Source: Pirellulales bacterium (GTDB lineage: Bacteria; Planctomycetota; Planctomycetia; Pirellulales; Lacipirellulaceae). From it: 53,690 nt of DNA. The notes under the pieces are model-generated. The model did no database searches. It saw only the letters and a program-made list of their open reading frames with translations, and had not been told where the DNA came from. The DNA lies in contig JAKVCB010000010.1 of assembly GCA_022448345.1 (NCBI GenBank), positions 1 through 53,690 on the forward strand. The letters run 5' to 3'. Shown piece by piece: positions 25,395 through 35,808 of the stretch (positions are counted from its first letter, which is position 1; each line of letters starts with the position of its first letter). The translations under genes and the position numbers were made by a program.

Positions 25395-26978
25395 TCAGTC
25401 TAAAAATCCGACGAGTTCAGCACTGCGGCTTGGTTGCTGGAGTTTACGAACCGCCTTGGCTTCGATCTGACGGATGCGTTCTCGTGTGACCTTGAAAATG
25501 TGGCCAACTTCTTCGAGCGTATAGCTGTATCCATCGCCCAGACCGTAACGGAGCTTGATGATTTCCCGCTCACGGTAACTGAGTGTTTTAAGTACTGCGG
25601 AAATACGGTTGCGGAGCATCTCCTGGGCCGCACCGAGAGCCGGGCTTTCTGCTCCAATATCGGGGAGTAAGTCGCCAAAGTGGCTGTCCTCGCTATTTCC
25701 AACCGGGCGATCAAGACTGATAGGATATCGGCTCATTGCCAAAACTCGACGCGCTTCGTCAATCGTACAGTCGGCAGCCCGAGCGGTTTCTTCGATAGTG
25801 GGCTCGCGACCTAACCGTTGCAGTAAGGCCCGCGAGACATTCCGCACGCGACTCATCGTTTCGACCATGTGGACCGGAATCCGAATGGTGCGACTTTGGT
25901 CGGCCACGGCTCGTGTAATTGCTTGCCGAATCCACCAAGTTGCGTAGGTGCAGAATTTGAATCCGCGACGGTACTCGAATTTGTCCACTGCCCGCATCAA
26001 ACCTGCGTTACCTTCTTGAATCAAATCGAGAAAGCTGAGCCCGCGATTTCGGTACTTCTTGGCGATCGATACCACGAGTCGAAGGTTTCCCTCGGAAAGC
26101 CCTCGCTTGGCGCGCTGATACTCGGCGTAGACTTTGCGGAGGAATTTCACACGGTTCCGCAGGCTGGTCGGTGTTTCTTGCAGGGCTCGCAGGATATTAC
26201 GATACTCAATGAGGATAGGTTTGCGATCTGCTAGCGGGCGACGTTGTTTCTTGAGCTGGGTAAGTTGCGTTTCGAGCTCGTCAATTCGACGGCTGAATTG
26301 GGCCAGCTGATCGATCATTCGTTCAATCCGCTGTGTCCGCAACCCAAGTTCTTCAACCAACATTACGGCGCGACAGCGGCGCCGGCCAAGCCGTTGCCAG
26401 GCAGCACGACGCTGAGCCATTTTATACGACTTGCTGGTGGCAATCCGGTAGTCTTCGGCATTTTGGTCCAGCAACACTTCGAGCGTTGCCAGATTGTGGG
26501 GCAAGCGACCGAGAATTTGATCCTTCTCAAGCCGATCTGTTACCGAAACTTGCACAGTGCGATCGAACGGAAGCTCCCCGCGGTGCACCCGCGTGAGGAC
26601 TTTCACAGCACTGCGAATTACGTAGTCGCAAGCCAAAAGTTTGCGGCGGAAGGCAGTTCGCGTGACTTCGATCTTGTGCGCCAGAGCGATCTCTTCTTTC
26701 CGCGTTAAGAGCGGGATTTCGCCCATCTGGGTCAGATACATTCGTACCGGGTCATCTGACCAAGACTCAGTATCTTCGCTGTCGAGTAACTCCTCAGGTT
26801 CCTCGTTCCCACCAGTTCCTGTTTCGGAATTAATATTCTCCAGCGGGGTTGCTGTCGAACCGGACAAGGTCGACTCGTTCTCGTCGACGTCAAGATCCTT
26901 GTTCGTAAGTCTTTCAGTTACAACTCCAGCAACAGCTGTTGCTTCTTCTAAATCATGGTCCAATAACGTGTCGTACAA
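25395..26978 (-). CDS. rpoD: principal RNA polymerase sigma factor (sigma-70, RpoD/SigA)
   Basis: 527 residues if translation begins at TTG 26978, which has AGGAG seven bases upstream; the reading frame extends to a TTG at 26996 without a good site. An acidic N-terminal part (about 1-75) replaces a typical region 1.1. Region 1.2 is [20 protein letters not shown], followed by a non-conserved basic stretch (about 165-260), region 2 ([59 protein letters not shown]), region 3 and region 4.2 ([20 protein letters not shown]). Strong conservation of 2.4 and 4.2 indicates the housekeeping sigma that reads TTGACA/TATAAT promoters. Confidence 0.92.
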   Translation of the reverse strand: MYDTLLDHDLEEATAVAGVVTERLTNKDLDVDENESTLSGSTATPLENINSETGTGGNEEPEELLDSEDTESWSDDPVRMYLTQMGEIPLLTRKEEIALAHKIEVTRTAFRRKLLACDYVIRSAVKVLTRVHRGELPFDRTVQVSVTDRLEKDQILGRLPHNLATLEVLLDQNAEDYRIATSKSYKMAQRRAAWQRLGRRRCRAVMLVEELGLRTQRIERMIDQLAQFSRRIDELETQLTQLKKQRRPLADRKPILIEYRNILRALQETPTSLRNRVKFLRKVYAEYQRAKRGLSEGNLRLVVSIAKKYRNRGLSFLDLIQEGNAGLMRAVDKFEYRRGFKFCTYATWWIRQAITRAVADQSRTIRIPVHMVETMSRVRNVSRALLQRLGREPTIEETARAADCTIDEARRVLAMSRYPISLDRPVGNSEDSHFGDLLPDIGAESPALGAAQEMLRNRISAVLKTLSYREREIIKLRYGLGDGYSYTLEEVGHIFKVTRERIRQIEAKAVRKLQQPSRSAELVGFLD

Positions 26979-28431
26979 AATGTGTACTCCTACCAAACAG
27001 ACGAACCAGGGGGGGGGAATCTACGGGGAAAGATGGCTACATATCTGCAATACCGTGGTATTCGCTTGGATGGGTAAAGTGGCGTCGACAGGTGGTAAGT
27101 TGCGCGGGCAGGTGCGTTGGTAGGTGGAAGGCCCCCCGCCAAAACACGCAAACTTACTGGCCCTTGAATAAACTAAACCGGGTCAAACGAACTGCATTAC
27201 TATTTCAACACTCCCTAAGCTATTGCAGACACTCGCTGCCGATCCGATTCAACATAACCATGCAAACGGCATCGACAAGCAACAACCAATTCTAACACCG
27301 CCTTAACAAACGTTTTGCCTTTTTTGACAATTGGAAAGAGATAGCGCTCAGGTAAACAGCACTACCTGTTGGTACGTCTTACCCTAATCGCACTCTTTGC
27401 CTATTTCAAACTATTAAACAACAAACCACGCTAATACTTCAGCTCGCGAGTACCATTCGAAGTTGTCATCCAAACCAACCGCTTGGATTCGCCAATTGGC
27501 AAACTTGCCCTGACGCGATTCCCCAAGCTATTGGTTTCTTTCATACCCTTTTGGAACAATCGATGGTACCGATCGAGTAAGCCGGATAGACAGACAAAAG
27601 AACGTGGCTACGCAAGACCGCCTGGGCCCCTCTAGGACCCACCCGTGCCAAACCTAGTGCCACCTTCGGGTTGAATTTCTCCCAGCCAACCTCTCGGATT
27701 GTGAACCAGGGCGACCGTGATACCCTTCGTGCAATATCCCTCGCCGGTCGCCACTACAACTTCGCCGTACTTCTTCCACAGCGAAATCCCTTCGATGTAC
27801 TCCCTTCAGCGATCTGTTGGGGACTCCCTTATGCAAGGAACCTGTCCGCATGAAGGAAACCAAAGCCCTAGGAGATCAAACCCTAGCGCAATCCCAAAAA
27901 ATCACCCTGTTTGCCGTTCTCTGTCCCGGAGACGGTTTTGCCGGCTCGGCCCTACCCTACCCACAGCGTTTTACCCCCTTTGGGGGGGGAAGTTCGCGAC
28001 AAGCGACTTTTTTGGGTGGCTTTTACGAGCCCATGCCAAACCAATTAATTGTAGTTACCCATACAGGCGGGTCCAGAGTTAAAATTGGCAGTTCCTGGAG
28101 ATATGGGTTTGACTCCGAGGGGGAGCGCAAAATGTCTTGCGACCAAAACCTCCCAAGCAACCACTATTCTCACTGGCTATTTTGACTTATCCTGTTACCA
28201 ATTAATGTGTTAAGAGAAATAGTGGAAGGTTCCAACCAGGTATTTCCCCCCGGGATACTTGGGAGTTGGTCACCCAAGAGGGGCTTGCCGGAAAGCCGTT
28301 GCAGAGAGCCGATTCCCTTTTTGGAAGCGGTCGGCCTTGGCCTTCAGGCTGGACAGCTAGAATTAGAACACAGCCCACTTCCACTTTTTCGGTCACCTAG
28401 CGATCTCCAGTAGACCACCTCCAATCTGTCT
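26979..28431. other. long gene-poor stretch upstream of rpoD
   Basis: About 1.45 kb without a supported gene. Scattered short ORFs, mostly on the plus strand (for example 27817-28185), lack recognisable domains. No tRNA, tmRNA, RNase P or SRP RNA signature was seen. The first part should contain the promoter and leader of rpoD (minus strand). Confidence 0.4.
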
Positions 28432-28977
28432 ATGGCCAAATACCTTTTAACGTGTGCGTGCGGAGAGGATACGGTTGTGGAGGATGCGCAGGCGGGCGGT
28501 CGCGCGACTTGTGGCTGTGGCAAGACGATCGAAATACCGACCTTGAGACAATTGAGGCACTTGCCGCCCGCACCTGGCGATGCCGTCGACCAATCCCAGG
28601 CCTGGTCGGCGAGGCAGGGGATTTTTTCAGCTTTGATTATCTGCGGTGTTTTTGCCGCCGCAATAGGTGGCTATTTTTGGTGGACGGTTCCTCAACCTTT
28701 AGAATTTGATCCCGTTCACCGGGCCCAATTTGTGGATCAGCAAATTGCCGTGATGACACCCTCGGACGCCTGGCAAGTCTGGATTACCAACTATGAAATT
28801 CTCCGGCAGACCGGATTTGACGAGTACCGGCCGCAAAATATACCGCTGATCCTGCAGATCCAGCGACGCCATCGACTCTTTTATGCGCCTGCTTTTACAA
28901 TTGCAATTCTTGCATTGATTTGTGCCCTGGTTATGGTTTACCAGCCTGGAGCCAAATCCCACTCCCGCGGTACCTGA
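28432..28977 (+). CDS. unknown small membrane protein with N-terminal Cys motifs
   Basis: 181 residues from ATG, with no recognised family. Two CxC motifs (Cys8/10 in TCACGED and Cys27/29 in TCGCGKT) look like a small zinc-ribbon in an otherwise soluble N-terminus. Two membrane segments follow: about residues 66-84 (IFSALIICGVFAAAIGGYFW) and 152-172 (FTIAILALICALVMVY). The roughly 65 residues between them (DAWQVWITNYEILRQTGFDE) would be outside the membrane. This layout is often seen in planctomycete conserved hypothetical proteins. Not clearly in an operon. Confidence 0.6.
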   Translation: MAKYLLTCACGEDTVVEDAQAGGRATCGCGKTIEIPTLRQLRHLPPAPGDAVDQSQAWSARQGIFSALIICGVFAAAIGGYFWWTVPQPLEFDPVHRAQFVDQQIAVMTPSDAWQVWITNYEILRQTGFDEYRPQNIPLILQIQRRHRLFYAPAFTIAILALICALVMVYQPGAKSHSRGT

Positions 28978-29813
28978 TATTTCAAGTCGGCTCCACCCGA
29001 CTCACAGTCTTTTTATGGTGGCCTAACCTTTCCGATGTCTGCATGGGTGCCGTAACGGCAGAGTACGAATTCTGCTCCATTTTGACGGGGACGTTCGTTT
29101 ACAGTGGGTACCGGCATATCATGCCATGCAACTGGTTCAAGATGGGCGCGACACATTCGTGAGTTGGACGGATGGTTGTAAACAAAACCAGGTCACTGGG
29201 ACCTTATCCAACTAGCCGACCCAACTCCCCGGTTGGTCATGCCCGCGACTTTTGCCGGCATTCGAACAGGCGGTGGTGACTGTTTACGAGGCGCCACTAT
29301 CTTTCACTAGCGGTCGTAAAGTTTTGGACGAACTGGACGTCCAATCAAAGGTTTTCCACATGGTTGAAAATTGCATGTGCCGTTCGGAGATGGGCTTCTC
29401 AATGTCAAGTCTGTAGGGCAGGTCAAAGTTCGACCAGCAGTCCACGCGATAGAGCGGTGGGAGAGAAAGGTGGGTTGCGTTCAAAGTTGGACAAAAGTAG
29501 AATCCCCGTCCGGTTATATCCGTCTCCCCAGTCGGCGTCACCTCCAAGGATCCCCGGGAAATTGTGGTTTTTCAATCACACACGGGATAGGATCGGGGTG
29601 GGATCCAGATCGCATTGAGGGCGAGGCATGAAGCCGCGCCACCCGATTAAAAAACCCGTCCGTCTGTCGGCGGTGAAGCTGTTGTGGGGGTGCGATCAAT
29701 GATGTTCCAAGAGATGGAACCCGGCGTGGTTATCTCTCGCAATTCTTCCACTGCGAATAGGAAACGCGAGTTGATGAACTCGCTTTGGCTACCCTACTCA
29801 AGCCCAACGAAAC
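28978..29813. other. gene-poor stretch
   Basis: Over 800 bases without a supported gene. A perfect 7-bp hairpin GCGAGTT-GATG-AACTCGC lies at 29766-29783, 30 bases before the glycosyltransferase ATG; it may be leader structure. ORFs at 29364-29631 overlap in two frames and look like chance. Confidence 0.4.
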
Positions 29814-30974
29814 ATGAAGATCTTACATTACCTTGACAACTTTGATTTTAATCGTGGTGGAGTTGTCCAATATGTTTTTCAGGTAACCAGCGCACTTGCG
29901 GCAAATGGTGTTGACGTCACTCTGGTCGTGGGCAGGAACAAAGATCTCCCCAAGGAGTGGTTGAGTAACGACACACCTAATCTGCCCAGGGTTCACGTTC
30001 TGAGTTCTACTCCCGGCATACAATCCTGGTTAAGTAATTCGCAGCTCGGGGAGATCTGGGAGGTAGCCAAAAGTCATGATGTCGTGCATCTACATGGGGT
30101 GTGGACTTTGGGGAATGCCCGCTTGGGATACCGTTTGAGCAAAAAAAACATTCCCTACATTGTGAGTGCGCATGGAATGTTGGACGATTGGTCGCTGACA
30201 CAAAATGCGTTCCAGAAAGCCATGTTTAATCGCTTGATTAACCGAAGATTTTTAAGTCGAGCAGCGATGGTTCACTGTACGGCGGAATTCGAAATGCAAC
30301 AGATTGAGCGCAATTTCAACGGTTTCAAGAACATGACCTGTGTCGTACCGTTTGTTATTCCAAGTGACTCAGCATCCATCGACAAAGAAATGGTTTACCA
30401 GGCCTTTCCTGAAATTGATAAGGATAAGAAAAAGCTGCTTTTCTTGAGTCGCCTTCATAAAAAGAAAGGGCCTGAGTATTTGCTGGATGCCGCAGCAGAG
30501 TTGAAGCGAAAAGGCCTGATAGTCCAAGTATTGATGACGGGTCCAGGAGAGGAAAACTATATCAATGCGTTGAAACGACAGGCGGATGAACTAGGAGTGG
30601 CTGAGCAGGTGTTGTGGCTGGGTATGGTTCGAGATCCCCTGAAAACGGCTCTTTATCTTGAGTCTGATATTTTTGTACTACCCAGTCACCAGGAGAATTT
30701 TGGAATCGTTCTTGTCGAGGCGATGTTTGCGGGATTACCTATTATCACCACCTGCGGCACAGATATTTATCTCGAGTTGGAACGAGGTGGAGCTGTCATT
30801 TGTGAACGCTCTGGCGTTCGAATTGCCGAAGCAGCGCAAAGGTTATTGTCCGATCCAGAAGATCTGGAAACTCGCTCTAAACAGGGTGTTGCCTTTGTAA
30901 ATGATTGGTTGGATGAAACTAAAACAGTGGAAAACTACCTGGCGATGTACCGCAATGCTACTTTGCAAGACTAG
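29814..30974 (+). CDS. GT4-family glycosyltransferase
   Basis: 386 residues from ATG. The N-terminal domain has the acceptor-side GGVVQYVFQVTSALAANG loop and HDVVHLHGVWT; the C-terminal domain has LLFLSRLHKKKGPEYLLDAA, VLMTGPGEENY, and the donor-binding EX7E motif in LPSHQENFGIVLVEAMFAGLP. Such retaining enzymes build exopolysaccharide, O-chain or glycan on the cytoplasmic face from nucleotide sugars. The gene directly downstream is a sulfotransferase, suggesting they decorate the same surface polysaccharide. Base use looks more A/T-rich than the neighbouring blocks. Donor and acceptor unknown. Confidence 0.93.
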   Translation: MKILHYLDNFDFNRGGVVQYVFQVTSALAANGVDVTLVVGRNKDLPKEWLSNDTPNLPRVHVLSSTPGIQSWLSNSQLGEIWEVAKSHDVVHLHGVWTLGNARLGYRLSKKNIPYIVSAHGMLDDWSLTQNAFQKAMFNRLINRRFLSRAAMVHCTAEFEMQQIERNFNGFKNMTCVVPFVIPSDSASIDKEMVYQAFPEIDKDKKKLLFLSRLHKKKGPEYLLDAAAELKRKGLIVQVLMTGPGEENYINALKRQADELGVAEQVLWLGMVRDPLKTALYLESDIFVLPSHQENFGIVLVEAMFAGLPIITTCGTDIYLELERGGAVICERSGVRIAEAAQRLLSDPEDLETRSKQGVAFVNDWLDETKTVENYLAMYRNATLQD

Positions 30975-31015
30975 GAAAATATTTTAGCTCTGTTTGAGAT
31001 ATCCCAACTTGAATG

Positions 31016-31040
31016 GTGCTGTTGGATAGATTAACAGCAC
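31016..31040 (+). terminator. stem-loop between glycosyltransferase and sulfotransferase
   Basis: Perfect 8-bp inverted repeat GTGCTGTT (31016-31023) and AACAGCAC (31033-31040) with a 9-base loop. No U-run follows, so it is not a classical intrinsic terminator; it may attenuate or protect the transcript end. Confidence 0.35.
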
Positions 31041-31090
31041 GGAACCACAAGTATGATCGGCAACGGTCATTTCGATAAAGTCGTTGAATC

Positions 31091-31936
31091 TTGAAAGATC
31101 CTCCTGTATTTCTCATTGGTACTCACCGGTCAGGTACGACGTGGTTGGGGAGCTTGTTGGGCAAAGCTCCGGGGTTCGCTTACTGGGTGGAACCACGCCA
31201 GGTATGGACTTATAAAAACTGGCACAAGCCTGACGACGTGCTAACCGCTGAAGACGCCACCGAAAAAATCAAACGCCATATTCGCACACGGTTTTCGAAG
31301 TATACCGATTTGCAAGGGGCAAGTCGTTTCTGTGAAAAAACACCCAGCAATTGTCTGAGAATCCCATTTATTTACGAGGTCTTTCCCGAGGGCAAATTCA
31401 TCCTGCTGATTCGAGATGGTCGAGCCGTTTATCGTTCAACAGATGAAATCCAGTCCAAGGGAGCAAATTGGAACCGAATCCGGCAACGCATTCGAGAATC
31501 TTCGATCAAAGAGTTACCAGCTTATTTCGACCGAGTTCACTGGGTCTGGCAAAAACTAACCAACAAACGACTTGATTATTGGGGAGTACGGCCGCCAGGA
31601 TGGAAAGACTGGTTGCAAAACTGCTCACCGGCTCAGATTATTGCACTGCAATGGGCAAATTCGATTTTAGTTGCGAGCGATCGATTAAGCGACCTGCCTG
31701 AAGCGAGCCATATTACCATCAAGTACGAAGAGCTTGTCGAAGATCCAGTCCGGCAGTTGGGCAAGATTTGCGATTTTGTCGGAATCGAAAATCGAGATGC
31801 GTTCATTGAACGGGGAGTTGAATCGGTACGACCGGACTGTCAAACAAAATGGAAAACGGAGTTATCTGAAGACTTGCTAGAGGAAATTAAGCCTATTATT
31901 TTGCCCACTTTGACCACGCTCGGATACGATTGGTAG
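31091..31936 (+). CDS. sulfotransferase family protein
   Basis: 281 residues from a TTG start (the only start before the first motif in this frame). VFLIGTHRSGTTWLGSLLG is the 5'-phosphosulfate loop that binds PAPS; FCEKTPSNCLRIPFIYEVFP and KFILLIRDGRAVYRS (3'-phosphate motif, RDGR) are the other conserved blocks, and HITIKYEELVEDPVRQLGKI closes the fold. It should move sulfate from PAPS to a hydroxyl of a glycan or small acceptor. It lies 116 bases after the GT4 gene on the same strand. The acceptor is unknown; sulfated surface glycans would suit a marine planctomycete. Confidence 0.9.
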   Translation: MKDPPVFLIGTHRSGTTWLGSLLGKAPGFAYWVEPRQVWTYKNWHKPDDVLTAEDATEKIKRHIRTRFSKYTDLQGASRFCEKTPSNCLRIPFIYEVFPEGKFILLIRDGRAVYRSTDEIQSKGANWNRIRQRIRESSIKELPAYFDRVHWVWQKLTNKRLDYWGVRPPGWKDWLQNCSPAQIIALQWANSILVASDRLSDLPEASHITIKYEELVEDPVRQLGKICDFVGIENRDAFIERGVESVRPDCQTKWKTELSEDLLEEIKPIILPTLTTLGYDW

Positions 31937-31993
31937 CGCAATTGGGTTGGACTTCTCGCCAATTTTGGGATGCTTGGGGTAGTGGAGGTGGGG

Positions 31994-34351
31994 CTATTGA
32001 TTCAACGAATACATCAACACGTTGAGCCCCAGTCGGGCAGCATCTTCGCGGTTGTACCCGCGACATTGGATCGACTCATGATTTTCCAGCGCGCAGCTGA
32101 TGTCATAGGGAGAGAAAATCACGGCCCAGCGATGACCGATCTTGATTCCCTCCAGCTGCGGAGCCGTTTCCCGTACTCGGGTCGTAATCGGTTGACCCTC
32201 CACCACGGGGAGTGGGTCCCGCAACGCTACTTTGCGCACGTCGTACCCGCCGTAAGTCGAGGTAAAAATGGGGTCCTCCGTTGGAATCGTTTTCAGGGGG
32301 TAATTCGGCAGCGATTTCTGCAGCTCCCGACGAAAGGCGGTTGCAAACGGTTTGCTTGCGCAAATCGCGTCGGCCAGCAGAGTCCCTCCGTTTTCCAGAT
32401 ACCTTGCTAGCGATTCTCGTTCGGCTGGTGTCATGCGGAAGTTGTGTCTTCCATGCATGAACACGAGATGGTAGTTCGCCAGATTGTCGTTGGTGATTCC
32501 GATCAGTTGGGCGTCGGTACGGATACGTAGCTTGAGGTCTCCCTGGCCCGCTGCCTGCAATAAATTAACAAGTGCCCCGGGCGCGTCATTGCAGCCGCCG
32601 CCATGCTGCAGTTTGGCGATTTGAATGGTACCGCGATCGCTGAAACCATCGACACCTGTGTCGACAAGTGGCAAGGTAAAAGTGTGTTCTTTTCCTTTTG
32701 GCTCACGTCCGGTTGCGTATGTCAAAGCATTGATACCCACGGCGAGCCCATCCCGAATCCGTTCGACCACCGGTTCCGGGTAGTCATGCCAGCGCCCTGG
32801 GCGGGCCAACTCCCAGTAACACGACAAGTCAATTTCTGAGTAAACGACGGATGTACGACAACCATATTCGACACCCCACAAGCGACCGACGTAAGGAGAG
32901 TTGGCGCGCACAAGCTCTTCCATTCGCCACAACGGATGACCGGGCGGGAGTTGTTGCAGAGCATACTCTGGTTCAGGAAACATGGCGCTAACCAGTGCGC
33001 GAAACGCTTGTTGGAATCCGTTGTCGTCACTGCAACAGTTTTCGGCAAACATGAAGCCTCCCCGGTCGACATAGTCGCGCAATTTTTGTGCATGGGGGAG
33101 CAGGTCCAGTGCGCGATTGCCGCTGATGTAGAGCACGGGAGCTTGCAACAGATCTTCGACTGAAGCGGACGCAGGATTGAAAATCTGCCAGGTGAGGTCG
33201 AGATCCCACTTCTGCTCGGTGTAACCGGTCAGGTTTGCCGCGTCATTTTGGTGCTGATTCCAGTCCTCCCCGTTTCCATATCGAAGTTTGGCCAGGACGA
33301 CGGGCCGCCGACCTTTTGCCAAAAACAGCAAGGCAAAACTAGTGCTGATGTGAGGATTCCGTTCGCCGTGCCAGGCCCCAATCCAGTAATGGGATAAGGG
33401 GTCTTGTTCATGGATGAGGAACTCGGCCCCTTCGCGATACCAGTCATGGTCGCCAATGAAGCGACGTGCTGTCAGTCGACCGGCACGTTCCAATCCATAC
33501 AGGTAGTAGTAAAGGCAAGGATGTCCGCTGCCGGGTAACCGTGGGTTGTGGGTTACTGAAAAATTACGACCCAGCCAGTCGAGTCCCTGCTCAAGCGCGT
33601 CGTCTCGCGACCTTTGTTGGCAGCAAAGGATGCGGCCATTTTTGACCTGGGCATCTCCTTCGCTGATCGCGACCGAGCAGGTTGCCAGACCGCCGATTCC
33701 GGCGCAGGTCATGCTCCCTGATCCTGCATCGCCTGGAACGTACCCCCACGATCCGTCTCCATTTTGCGCTGCCTTCCAGTAGGTATACGCTCGTTTCCAG
33801 GTTTGGGGATTTACTTTCACACCCACACGTTGAGCCTCGTAGAGTGCCAGTACCGCGAACTGGGCATTGCTGTTGTCGCCGCCCGCACCACTTGGGCTGG
33901 GATACGACCAGGCACCGGTCCGATCACTTTCCCGTACCTGGTTTTCCTCCAGCCAACGGACGTTGGTTTGGATGGTGAGCAAGTCCTTTTGAGGAGTTGC
34001 GGCGCAGAGTACCATCGTTTGGAGTGCCACGGTGTAGGTTTTTTTGGGCTTCGTGGTACGGAGAAATTCGAGTGCTTTGCTCACGGTCGGGTCATCGGCT
34101 GCGACTCCTGAATGCAAGAGTGCCAGCGTGCAGAGTGCCGTAACGCCTCCTGGATAAGCGTCCAGATCATTCCAATTGCCACGTGGCAATTGCTCCCGAC
34201 GAAGGTAGGCAATTCCCCGATCAATAGCCTCCCGTACCTGTTTGGCGTCGACGGGCTGCTCAGCTTGAGCGGGCTGTTGTGCCTGGCCAAACGACACAAG
34301 TGACACAATCGCTACACCTACCACCAGGCTGAGCCGCGTCGCAAGTGTCAT
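31994..34351 (-). CDS. DUF4159 protein with alpha/alpha-toroid repeats
   Basis: 785 residues from ATG, with GGGGAG upstream. An N-terminal signal peptide (SLVVGVAIVSLVSFGQAQ) suggests export. Residues about 35-345 contain prenyltransferase/squalene-cyclase-like repeats (AIDRGIAYLRREQLPRGNW, NSNAQFAVLALYEAQRVGV, KAAQNGDGSWGYVPGD). The C-terminal region from about 570 onward is a DUF4159 domain, flavodoxin/GATase-like, with NYHLVFMHGRHNFRMTP, LARYLENGGTLLADAICAS and WAVIFSPYDISCALE. It is divergent from the MoxR gene; the group recurs in planctomycetes. The biochemical role is unknown. Confidence 0.85.
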   Translation of the reverse strand: MTLATRLSLVVGVAIVSLVSFGQAQQPAQAEQPVDAKQVREAIDRGIAYLRREQLPRGNWNDLDAYPGGVTALCTLALLHSGVAADDPTVSKALEFLRTTKPKKTYTVALQTMVLCAATPQKDLLTIQTNVRWLEENQVRESDRTGAWSYPSPSGAGGDNSNAQFAVLALYEAQRVGVKVNPQTWKRAYTYWKAAQNGDGSWGYVPGDAGSGSMTCAGIGGLATCSVAISEGDAQVKNGRILCCQQRSRDDALEQGLDWLGRNFSVTHNPRLPGSGHPCLYYYLYGLERAGRLTARRFIGDHDWYREGAEFLIHEQDPLSHYWIGAWHGERNPHISTSFALLFLAKGRRPVVLAKLRYGNGEDWNQHQNDAANLTGYTEQKWDLDLTWQIFNPASASVEDLLQAPVLYISGNRALDLLPHAQKLRDYVDRGGFMFAENCCSDDNGFQQAFRALVSAMFPEPEYALQQLPPGHPLWRMEELVRANSPYVGRLWGVEYGCRTSVVYSEIDLSCYWELARPGRWHDYPEPVVERIRDGLAVGINALTYATGREPKGKEHTFTLPLVDTGVDGFSDRGTIQIAKLQHGGGCNDAPGALVNLLQAAGQGDLKLRIRTDAQLIGITNDNLANYHLVFMHGRHNFRMTPAERESLARYLENGGTLLADAICASKPFATAFRRELQKSLPNYPLKTIPTEDPIFTSTYGGYDVRKVALRDPLPVVEGQPITTRVRETAPQLEGIKIGHRWAVIFSPYDISCALENHESIQCRGYNREDAARLGLNVLMYSLNQ

Positions 34352-34587
34352 TGGTCAAGACTCCCCTACAAAAACTTCCTCCCCACCGTAAATAGTTTAG
34401 AGTTCAAGAGTTGGAGCGGCAACTCTGATCGGTCGATTTGATTGTCGCCGTTGCTTGCCAACGATAGAATGGCGTGCACCGTAGCGGTCCCGATCGTATC
34501 GCGGACCATTTGTCTTGAGGTATCGGTCACTTTGTCAAAATTCGCGGCCCAGTGGCCCTAACGTTCATTCAGGAGAGGATTCCTTTT

Positions 34588-35607
34588 TTGTCCACAAAGA
34601 CGCGCAATTTGGGAGAAGTCCTGCAGGAATTTCGCCAGCATCGCCGACTGATGCAAGCGGAGTTGCAAAAAGTGATTATTGGGCAGGACGCAGTTATCGA
34701 GCAAATTTTTGCGGCCATCTTTACACGTGGTCACTGTCTGCTTGAAGGTGTACCCGGCCTTGCCAAAACACTCATGGTTAGCACGCTTTCTCAGATCCTT
34801 GATTTGGAGTTCAAGCGGATCCAGTTTACGCCTGACCTGATGCCCTCCGATATCACTGGAACCAATGTCCTGGAGGAAGATGAGCAGGGACGCCGATCGT
34901 TCCGCTTTGTTGAAGGCCCCATCTTCACCAATATTTTGCTTGCCGACGAAATCAACCGTACGCCGCCGAAGACTCAAGCATCCCTGCTGCAAGCCATGCA
35001 AGAGCGGGAGGTGACCGTTGGTCAAACGACCTACACACTCCCCAATCCGTTTTTTGCGATTGCCACCCAGAACCCCATCGAGCAAGAGGGGACTTACCCG
35101 CTTCCAGAGGCACAACTCGACCGCTTTATGTTTAACATTAAGGTCGATTACCCAACGCGTGACGAAGAAGAGAAAATCCTGGCAGCTACCACGCGACACG
35201 AACAGCCAGAGGTTTCACAAGTCCTCTCGGCAAAAGCAATTCTTAATTTGCAGAAACTTGTTTCGTCAGTTGCCGTTAGTGAGTACATCATCAAATATGT
35301 TGCTGCGCTGGTCCGCGCCACACGACCGAAGGATGAGTCGGCACCACCGTTTATCGGAGAACTTGTTGAGTGGGGAGCTGGGCCCCGCGCTGGACAGTTT
35401 TTGATTCATGGGGGTAAAGCACTGGCTGCCATGGACGGCCGGTTCAGTGTTGCAATTGAAGATATTCAGAAAGTGACCATCCCTGTATTGCGACATCGTG
35501 TGAGTACGAACTTCCAGGCACAAGCTGAGGGGTTGACGACCGAAGATGTGATAGACCGGCTGGTCGAAGAAATTCCTATTCCGGATATCCCCAAGTTCGC
35601 AAAATGA
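34588..35607 (+). CDS. MoxR family AAA+ ATPase
   Basis: 339 residues from TTG 34588, chosen because AGGAGAGG lies eight bases upstream; an in-frame GTG at 34552 has no such site. Walker A is EGVPGLAKT, followed by QFTPDLMPSDITGTNV, Walker B ILLADEINRTPPKTQASLL, sensor 1 IATQNPIEQEGTYPLPEAQL and the C-terminal lid with the RAG-type RVGAxx region (GAGPRAGQF). MoxR ATPases act as chaperones for protein complexes with VWA partners. It directly precedes genes for DUF58, BatA-like and VWA proteins, the usual partner set. Confidence 0.94.
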   Translation: MSTKTRNLGEVLQEFRQHRRLMQAELQKVIIGQDAVIEQIFAAIFTRGHCLLEGVPGLAKTLMVSTLSQILDLEFKRIQFTPDLMPSDITGTNVLEEDEQGRRSFRFVEGPIFTNILLADEINRTPPKTQASLLQAMQEREVTVGQTTYTLPNPFFAIATQNPIEQEGTYPLPEAQLDRFMFNIKVDYPTRDEEEKILAATTRHEQPEVSQVLSAKAILNLQKLVSSVAVSEYIIKYVAALVRATRPKDESAPPFIGELVEWGAGPRAGQFLIHGGKALAAMDGRFSVAIEDIQKVTIPVLRHRVSTNFQAQAEGLTTEDVIDRLVEEIPIPDIPKFAK

Positions 35608-35808
35608 CACCCTGAATGAACAACTGGAATGCCGGGCCGAGACAGGCTACCTGCCGATTCGCCGTGCAGTCCTGATTTTTCGAATGCGGTGTTCGAGGCA
35701 GCCGCAACATCGCAAACCAAGGAGCCAAACTGCCACTTGTCTGTTGCCTTCAATCACCAGCGGCGAACTTGATTGGAGTGTTGCGATTCGAAAGGCTGAG
35801 CCGATTCC

